Of a DNA stretch of 64,000 bases, positions 58,690 through 64,000 are shown piece by piece; positions within the stretch are counted from its first letter, which is position 1; the number at the start of each line of letters is the position of its first letter. Source of the stretch: Marinifilum fragile JCM 15579. GTDB taxonomy: Bacteria; Bacteroidota; Bacteroidia; Bacteroidales; Marinifilaceae. Below the pieces are notes generated by a model. It had not been told where the DNA came from and made no database searches. It worked only from the letters and a program-made list of their open reading frames with translations. The stretch covers positions 1-64,000 of the forward strand of contig NZ_BAZX01000016.1 in the NCBI RefSeq assembly GCF_001310955.1, read 5' to 3'. The position numbers and the translations under genes are program-made.

Positions 58690-58825
58690 TAGTAAAAGTA
58701 ATAACCCGCATTATTTCTTGAACTTGTAACTTGTTGATATTATTAGATTCTCTTTTGATTTGGGGATCTTCTTAATATTATGAGTTTATTGGTTTAAGTG
58801 ATGGTGCGGGTTATTTTTGTATATA
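58690..58825 (+). ncRNA. ssrS: Probable 6S RNA between zapA and rny
   Basis: The gap contains a long-range closing stem: AATAACCCGCA (58700-58710) pairs exactly with TGCGGGTTATT (58805-58815). The enclosed ~95 nt are AT-rich with weaker internal pairings and a large open region, as in 6S RNA, and a T-run follows. 6S RNA lies next to zapA in many bacteria. It binds RNA polymerase holoenzyme and adjusts transcription in stationary phase. The ends are approximate. Confidence 0.75.
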
Positions 58826-58853
58826 AACTAGTATTGACTTAATATTCTATAAT

Positions 58854-60386
58854 ATGATTGAAATAATAATAGGAATTCTTGCCTTTGTTGTAGGTGGGAT
58901 ACTTGCATATTTTATATTGCAAAAAGCTCTTAAATCGAAGAGTGAAAAAATAATCCAGGAAGCTCAGGCAGAGGCTGAAGTGATTAAGAAGGACAAAATT
59001 CTTCAGGCTAAGGAGAAGTTTTTCCAATTAAAGACTGAGCATGAGAAGCAAATTAACTCTAAAAACAACAAGCTTTTAGCTGCCGAAAATAAAATCAAAC
59101 AAAAGGAAAATACCTTAAATCAAAGAATTGATGATTTTCAGCGAAAGAAGAAAGAAACTGATGCGATTCGTGAGAATCTGAATCATCAAATTGATTTGGT
59201 TGAGAAAAAATCTGCAGAGCTTGAAAAAGCTAAAAAACAGCAAATTGAGCAACTGGAAGAGATTTCAGGAATGTCTGCAGAGGAAGCTAAAAACCAATTG
59301 ATAGATTCGTTGAAAGAGGAGGCAAAGACTGAAGCGATGTCTTATGTGAATGAGATCATGGAAGAAGCAAAAATGTCTGCCAATATGGAAGCTAAAAAAG
59401 TTGTTGTAAAAACAATTCAAAGAGTAGCTACTGAAACTGCAATTGAAAATTCAGTGACTATTTTCCATATTGAATCTGATGAAATTAAAGGTAGAATTAT
59501 TGGTCGTGAAGGTCGTAATATTCGCGCTCTTGAAGCTGCTACAGGTATTGAAATTATTGTAGATGATACGCCTGAAGCAATCGTTCTTTCTGGTTTCGAT
59601 CCTGTTCGTAGAGAGATTGCAAGACTTGCATTGCACCAATTGGTAACCGATGGTCGTATTCACCCTGCAAGAATTGAGGAAGTTGTAAATAAAGTACGCA
59701 AACAAATCGAAGAAGAAATTATTGAGACAGGTAAGCGTACTGCAATTGATTTGGGAATTCACGGATTACACCCAGAACTGATTCGCTTGGTTGGTAAAAT
59801 GAAATATCGTTCATCTTACGGTCAGAATTTGTTACAACATGCTAGAGAAACTGCAAACTTGTGTGCAATCATGGCAACAGAACTTGGATTAAATGCTAAA
59901 CGTGCCAAAAGAGCTGGTTTGCTTCACGATATAGGTAAGGTGCCAGATGATGAGCCAGAATTGCCACACGCAATTTTAGGTATGAAATTGGCTGAGAAAT
60001 ACAAAGAGAAACCAGATGTATGTAATGCGATTGGTGCTCACCACGATGAAATTGAGATGACATCAATGATTTCTCCAATTATTCAGGCTTGTGATGCGAT
60101 TTCAGGTGCTCGTCCGGGAGCTCGTCGTGAGATTGTTGAATCTTACATCAAGCGATTGAAAGATCTTGAAAACTTAGCATTATCACACCCTGGAGTACTT
60201 AAAACTTATGCTATTCAGGCTGGTCGTGAGTTAAGAGTTATTGTTGGAAGTGATAAAGTATCAGATAAGGAAGCTGAAACATTATCATTGGATATTGCAC
60301 AAAAAATTCAGGATGAAATGACTTATCCTGGTCAGGTTAAAATCACGGTAATTCGTGAAACACGTGCAATCAATTACGCTAAATAA
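58854..60386 (+). CDS. rny: Ribonuclease Y
   Basis: RNase Y is a membrane-anchored endoribonuclease that starts mRNA decay. The 510-aa protein has an N-terminal helix ([18 protein letters not shown]), a coiled coil to about 190, the KH domain ([28 protein letters not shown]), and the HD domain ([51 protein letters not shown]). Length is normal. Confidence 0.97.
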   Translation: MIEIIIGILAFVVGGILAYFILQKALKSKSEKIIQEAQAEAEVIKKDKILQAKEKFFQLKTEHEKQINSKNNKLLAAENKIKQKENTLNQRIDDFQRKKKETDAIRENLNHQIDLVEKKSAELEKAKKQQIEQLEEISGMSAEEAKNQLIDSLKEEAKTEAMSYVNEIMEEAKMSANMEAKKVVVKTIQRVATETAIENSVTIFHIESDEIKGRIIGREGRNIRALEAATGIEIIVDDTPEAIVLSGFDPVRREIARLALHQLVTDGRIHPARIEEVVNKVRKQIEEEIIETGKRTAIDLGIHGLHPELIRLVGKMKYRSSYGQNLLQHARETANLCAIMATELGLNAKRAKRAGLLHDIGKVPDDEPELPHAILGMKLAEKYKEKPDVCNAIGAHHDEIEMTSMISPIIQACDAISGARPGARREIVESYIKRLKDLENLALSHPGVLKTYAIQAGRELRVIVGSDKVSDKEAETLSLDIAQKIQDEMTYPGQVKITVIRETRAINYAK

Positions 60387-60408
60387 TAAAGCAAATAAAT
60401 AGAAAAAG

Positions 60409-60435
60409 AAACCCGCTTCAATTTGAAGCGGGTTT
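60409..60435. terminator. Perfect 12-bp bidirectional terminator
   Basis: AAACCCGCTTCA (60409-60420) pairs with TGAAGCGGGTTT (60424-60435) around ATT, with T-rich sequence after it. It serves rny and the convergent gene. Confidence 0.92.
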
Positions 60436-60440
60436 TTTAT

Positions 60441-61286
60441 TTATATGGATTTGTATAGTTCTTTAAAATTTGGTACGAGGGTATTCAATTTAAGCTTTTT
60501 ATATACACTGATGTTGTGTTTTACCAGCCTTTTTATCAGAGTTGAGTTATTGGTAGCTTTGTAATACTTAGGCCGATTTACAATTTTTTTAGATTCGATA
60601 ACGAACTGCAATTCTGCTCTGCCAAAAACTTTACCTCTGTCAATAGGATTGATGTAGAAAAGAATCTCTTCTTTATTGGAGGCGTTTTTATCTACATAGC
60701 ATAAAAGCACGCTGTCGGTAAGGTTTATTCCATAAACCGGAATTCCTAACTCTTGTGCAATTCCAGCGTAAATTATCGATATGATAATGTAATTGCCCTG
60801 TTTTTGTGATAACACTGTTCCAATATCTCCATCCCAATTTGTTGGTTGATTGGGTGACAATGCCTGGTAATTATAGATATTGTAGAAAAAATGATTGAGA
60901 ATTTTGATTTTCTCCAGTGCTGTGAGATGGTCATTTAATTCCAACCACACATCCTTTTTAATTTTATCGATTTCCTTCCTAATTGAATCAGTAATTAGGT
61001 TGGGATTATAACTTTTGTTGACCAGAATGGCGCCTTCGATTAAATTCTGTGAATCGGTTTTACCCCAGGTGATTAATTCATTTTTTACATGAATAAATTG
61101 AATTTTATTAATGACTTGTTCAAGTCTTTCCTGAAGCAAAGTACTTTTAGAATCCAACCAATAATCTTCGAGTTGAGGAATAGCAGAAACTGGCAAGTTA
61201 ATTAACTCATTTTCGATTCTTTTATAGATTTCCGGTGTTGGATCATCCAATAAAGATAATAGAGCGGTGAGTTTATTCTCGTTCAT
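60441..61286 (-). CDS. SirB1/transglutaminase-like protein
   Basis: The 281-aa protein resembles SirB1-like proteins: an N-terminal helical part (LSLLDDPTPEIYKRIENELI), then NHFFYNIYNYQALSPNQPTNWDGDIGTVLSQKQGNYIIISIIYAGIAQELGIPVYGINL. In the family the last block usually runs into PGHF; here it reads LTDSVLLCYVD, so the His that accompanies the transglutaminase fold is not seen, and neither is a clear catalytic Cys. It may be a non-catalytic member. It stands alone between two strong terminators. Confidence 0.78.
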   Translation of the reverse strand: MNENKLTALLSLLDDPTPEIYKRIENELINLPVSAIPQLEDYWLDSKSTLLQERLEQVINKIQFIHVKNELITWGKTDSQNLIEGAILVNKSYNPNLITDSIRKEIDKIKKDVWLELNDHLTALEKIKILNHFFYNIYNYQALSPNQPTNWDGDIGTVLSQKQGNYIIISIIYAGIAQELGIPVYGINLTDSVLLCYVDKNASNKEEILFYINPIDRGKVFGRAELQFVIESKKIVNRPKYYKATNNSTLIKRLVKHNISVYKKLKLNTLVPNFKELYKSI

Positions 61287-61317
61287 AACTTAAGGTTTTG
61301 GCCCAAATAAATATAAG

Positions 61318-61352
61318 AAAACCCGTAAGTAAAAGCAATCTTACGGGTTATT
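61318..61352. terminator. Hairpin terminator downstream of the phosphorylase gene
   Basis: AACCCGTAAG pairs with CTTACGGGTT (within 61319-61349) around a ten-base loop, with A-run and T-run flanks. Confidence 0.85.
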
Positions 61353-61378
61353 TATTTGAAAATTAGGCCAAAACCAAC

Positions 61379-62251
61379 TTAGCTTAGTCTGTCGAGAACA
61401 GTATTGATTAAGCGTTTTACTGTTGGCTTGTAATCTTTACTTGCATCTTTGGTTATTCGATTGGCAATAATAGCACAAACCGCAGCAGCATTGTGTCCCA
61501 GCATTTTCGACAATCCAAAAATAGCCGAACTTTCCATTTCATAATTGGTGATTTTTTCGCCTTTGAAATCGAACTTTTCAATCTTATCATTTAAATCAGG
61601 ATCTAAAGTTTGTAAGCGCAAAACTCTACCTTGGGGACCATAAAATCCATTTGCGGAGATGGTTACGCCTTGAATCATATCGTCTCCATCAAGCTGGTCG
61701 ATAAGTTTTTTAGATGCAGGAACCACATAAGGAGAAGCCAATTTAGCATCCCAATTGACGAATTCTTTAAAAGATTTCTCAAAATCAAGATCCGAAACAC
61801 TGTCACGATCAGCATAAAAATTTAGCATGCCGTCGAATCCAATGGATTTATTGGATAATAAGAATGAATCTACCGGGATGTTTCCTTGAAGCGCACCTGA
61901 TGTTCCGATTCTTACCAAGTTAAGACTTTTGTGTTCTGTTTTAGGTGTTCTGGTTTCTAAATCAATGTTAACCAAAGCATCTAATTCATTTACTACGATA
62001 TCAATGTTGTCGGTTCCAATACCGGTTGACAGTACAGAGAATCTTTTCCCTTTATAAGTTCCAGTTGTAGTAACAAATTCGCGATTAGAAATTGTACATT
62101 CCACTTCATCAAAGAAGCTAGCAACCAATTCTACTCTTCCTGGGTCTCCCACTAAAATAACCGTATCGGCTAAATGTTCAGGACGAAGGTGTAAATGAAA
62201 TACACTTCCGTCAGGATTAATAATTAGTTCTGATGATTTAATTTTTTCCAT
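61379..62251 (-). CDS. Nucleoside (uridine-type) phosphorylase
   Basis: From ATG 62251 the product is 290 aa and belongs to the PNP/UDP family: HLHLRPEHLADTVILVGDPGRVE (phosphate-binding), STGIGTDNIDIVVNELDAL, RIGTSGALQGNIPVDSFLLS, ANGFYGPQGR and YEMESSAIFGLSKMLGH, with Glu/Met/Glu for ribose binding. The ATG at 62272 adds only seven residues. It splits nucleosides with phosphate for salvage. Uridine is the best guess; purine substrates cannot be excluded. Confidence 0.9.
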   Translation of the reverse strand: MEKIKSSELIINPDGSVFHLHLRPEHLADTVILVGDPGRVELVASFFDEVECTISNREFVTTTGTYKGKRFSVLSTGIGTDNIDIVVNELDALVNIDLETRTPKTEHKSLNLVRIGTSGALQGNIPVDSFLLSNKSIGFDGMLNFYADRDSVSDLDFEKSFKEFVNWDAKLASPYVVPASKKLIDQLDGDDMIQGVTISANGFYGPQGRVLRLQTLDPDLNDKIEKFDFKGEKITNYEMESSAIFGLSKMLGHNAAAVCAIIANRITKDASKDYKPTVKRLINTVLDRLS

Positions 62252-62441
62252 ATTCAAAAAATTTGATAGCAAGGAGCCGAAACTATAGAAAATTTTTTAA
62301 TCTACAAACTAACAAAATGTAATCTTTCGATTTCTTTGCGGTAAGTAGCAGTAACACGTGTTTAAAATCAATTTTTATTATATTATTGTGCTATCTTTAA
62401 ATGAAAATAGAATCATAAATAAAAATTATAAATACAAAATC

Positions 62442-63254
62442 ATGAAGAAGCAACCCTATTTTTTAATTGTATTGGCATTTTTTGCTGTTATCCTAATTTT
62501 ATCAGGATCCAGTATGTTTATTACTCTTCAGCCTGGTGAGAGAGGTGTGATTTTTAGAAAATTCTCTGGAGGATTGGATAAAGAAAATGTATTTATGCCA
62601 GGTTTTCACGTTATTGCTCCATGGAATGATATACATGTTTACGATGTGAGAGAACAAAAAAGTGAAGAAACAATGGATGTTTTGGATAAAAATGGTTTAT
62701 CGGTAAACATTGATGTTTCGGTTCGTTTTAATCCGGTTTATAATAAAATTGGGTATTTGCACGAGATCTTTGGTAAAGATTATATCAGCCAATTGGTAAT
62801 TCCTGAGGTTCGTTCTTCGGTTCGACAAGTTGCAGGTAGATATACGGCAGAGGAGATTTATTCAACCAAAAGAAAAGAAGTTGAAGAAGCTATTATTTCT
62901 GAAACCTCTCAGGTTTTGAAGAATAATAATATTCAAATGAGAGCTCTTTTGATTCGTTCAATTAACTTACCGGAGAAAATTAAAGTTGCTATTGAGAGTA
63001 AATTGCAACAAGAGCAGGAAGCTTTGGCATACCAGTTTAAATTAGAAAAGGAAAAAAGTGAAGCGGAAAGAAAAAGAATTGCTGCTGAAGGGGAAGCAAG
63101 AGCAAATAAGATCATCAACAGCAGTTTAACACCATCGCTTTTGAAAATGAGAGGTATTGAAGCAACCATTAAGTTGTCAGAATCTCCAAATTCTAAAGTG
63201 GTTGTTATTGGAAGTGGAAAAGAAGGAATGCCATTGATTTTAGGAAATAATTAA
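62442..63254 (+). CDS. Prohibitin family (SPFH/band 7) protein
   Basis: From ATG 62442 the product is 270 aa: one N-terminal membrane helix (MKKQPYFLIVLAFFAVILILSGSSMF), then the band 7 domain (ITLQPGERGVIFRKFSGG, VMPGFHVIAPWNDIHVYDVREQ, NIDVSVRFNPVYNKIGYLHE, VRSSVRQVAGRYTAEEIYSTKR), a coiled coil (KEKSEAERKRIAAEGEARANKI) and a short tail. An ATG at 62358 would add 28 residues. Such proteins form membrane ring scaffolds; the partner here is unknown. Confidence 0.93.
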   Translation: MKKQPYFLIVLAFFAVILILSGSSMFITLQPGERGVIFRKFSGGLDKENVFMPGFHVIAPWNDIHVYDVREQKSEETMDVLDKNGLSVNIDVSVRFNPVYNKIGYLHEIFGKDYISQLVIPEVRSSVRQVAGRYTAEEIYSTKRKEVEEAIISETSQVLKNNNIQMRALLIRSINLPEKIKVAIESKLQQEQEALAYQFKLEKEKSEAERKRIAAEGEARANKIINSSLTPSLLKMRGIEATIKLSESPNSKVVVIGSGKEGMPLILGNN

Positions 63255-63296
63255 CAGTTTTTGAAAAAAAGCTGAAAACTATAATTGATAAATTTG

Positions 63297-63328
63297 AGTC
63301 GCTTGCGTTTGCAGGCGGCTTTTTTTTT
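63297..63328 (+). terminator. Hairpin terminator after the prohibitin gene
   Basis: AGTCGCTTGC (63297-63306) pairs with GCAGGCGGCT (63311-63320), two G-T pairs, loop GTTT, then a long T-run. A palindrome GTACGCGTAC follows at 63336. Confidence 0.85.
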
Positions 63329-63494
63329 CGTTCGTACGCGTACAGTAATTGTTACGTGAGCGTTCACTTTAATTGTATAGAAAATAGTGCAAATTATTAA
63401 TAATCAAAAAATAAAAAATGATGGCATGATAAGTGGAGTAACGCAAATGCTATTAAAACATTCAACCAACCATTAAAGAAAACTTAAATCAACC

Positions 63495-64000
63495 ATGTTA
63501 AAACAAATTTTATCAACCTTATTAATTGTTATTCTGGTATTACCAAGTTTCGCCTTACAACCAAAGAAAGAAATTATGGCTATAAGAGTATCACAAAAAC
63601 CTTTAATCGATGGAATCCTAGATGATTCTGTGTGGGAAGGTGTGCCTGTAGCCAATAATTTTATACAAATGGAACCAGATAACGGGGCAGCCTCAAATTA
63701 CAAAACAGAAGTAAGATTTATTTATACCAACAATTCAATTATAGTTGGTGCTAAAATGTACGATCCAGAACCAGAGAAAATATTAAAAACACTAAGTAAA
63801 AGAGATGCAATAAACAATGCAGACTTTGTATCCTTGGTAGTGGATCCGTTTAATTCAGGACTAGATGCTTTTGAATTTATTGTTACAGCTTCAGGAGTTC
63901 AGTGGGATGCAAAAGTGGTAAAAAGTCGTGAGGATACCAGTTGGGATGCCGTTTGGAATAGTGCAACAAGCATTCATGAAGACGGATGGTCGGCAGAAAT
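63495..64000 (+). CDS. CBM9/DUF5916 family exported protein, cut by window edge
   Basis: A frame opens at ATG 63495 and is still open at the last base. It gives a signal peptide (MLKQILSTLLIVILVLPSFA) and the CBM9-like opening of DUF5916 proteins: KPLIDGILDDSVWEGVPVANNFIQMEPDNG, EVRFIYTNNSIIVGAKMYDPEP, FVSLVVDPFNSGLDAFEFIV, SREDTSWDAVWNSATSIHEDGW. Full family members exceed 700 aa and end in a barrel, so most of the gene lies to the right. Function unknown; a carbohydrate- or polymer-related outer-membrane role is suspected. Confidence 0.85.
   Translation, partial: MLKQILSTLLIVILVLPSFALQPKKEIMAIRVSQKPLIDGILDDSVWEGVPVANNFIQMEPDNGAASNYKTEVRFIYTNNSIIVGAKMYDPEPEKILKTLSKRDAINNADFVSLVVDPFNSGLDAFEFIVTASGVQWDAKVVKSREDTSWDAVWNSATSIHEDGWSAE

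Overview
The window is AT-rich chromosomal DNA from a member of the Bacteroidota, most likely a marine Marinilabiliales/Marinifilaceae-type bacterium. This placement rests on the gene families: a type IX secretion (T9SS) adhesin with a gliding-motility C-terminal domain and its PorP/SprF partner, BT_3928-like DoxX, DUF1599, DUF4159 and DUF5916 proteins, a PPi-type phosphofructokinase, and A-rich rather than Shine-Dalgarno-like start regions. I see no tRNA, rRNA, CRISPR array, prophage or conjugative element.

Layout. 0-9.6 kb: housekeeping and envelope genes (YgjV-GNAT fusion, phosphofructokinase, DUF4159, rsmE, an HD-PycTM protein, an SdiA-regulated lipoprotein, and a degenerate metallophosphatase fused to an outer-membrane barrel). 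9.7-21.5 kb: an accessory, partly decayed stretch. It holds topB and sixA each broken by one missing base, intact ppk, a REP-associated transposase (RAYT) surrounded by GTAG-type REP palindromes (two of them inside its own reading frame), a word-repetitive non-coding region, and a large STAND NTPase gene cut into three pieces by two missing A residues. 21.6-33 kb: core metabolism (ywbE, a giant exported protein, prmA, tpiA, a DoxX/BT_3928 protein, DUF1599, folP, cdaA, an epimerase).

33-53.7 kb is the most interesting part. A hybrid sensor kinase whose H-box histidine is Asn is followed by an NtrC-type sigma-54 response regulator. Downstream lie three palindromes of the form TATCC-N6-GGATA and a well-spaced sigma-54-like promoter, in front of a receiver-like protein that lacks the phospho-acceptor Asp and a small HTH protein. 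Next come a 1591-aa T9SS adhesin, its PorP/SprF partner, and a curli (type VIII) system: csgE, csgF, csgG with an extra C-terminal barrel, two giant curlin-repeat proteins of about 570 aa, a small curlin-like protein, a CsgH-like chaperone and a PD40 lipoprotein. The two giant curlin genes, a mini-ORF and the HTH gene share a leader motif just before their start codons. I read this as a surface-fibre/biofilm locus with its own regulators; the regulatory link is inference.

53.8-64 kb: rplS, a C69 dipeptidase, an M23 peptidase, a ZapB-like protein, zapA, a probable 6S RNA, rny, a SirB1-like protein, a nucleoside phosphorylase, a prohibitin-family protein, and the start of a CBM9/DUF5916 protein cut by the window edge. 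Convergent genes are separated by clear hairpin terminators.
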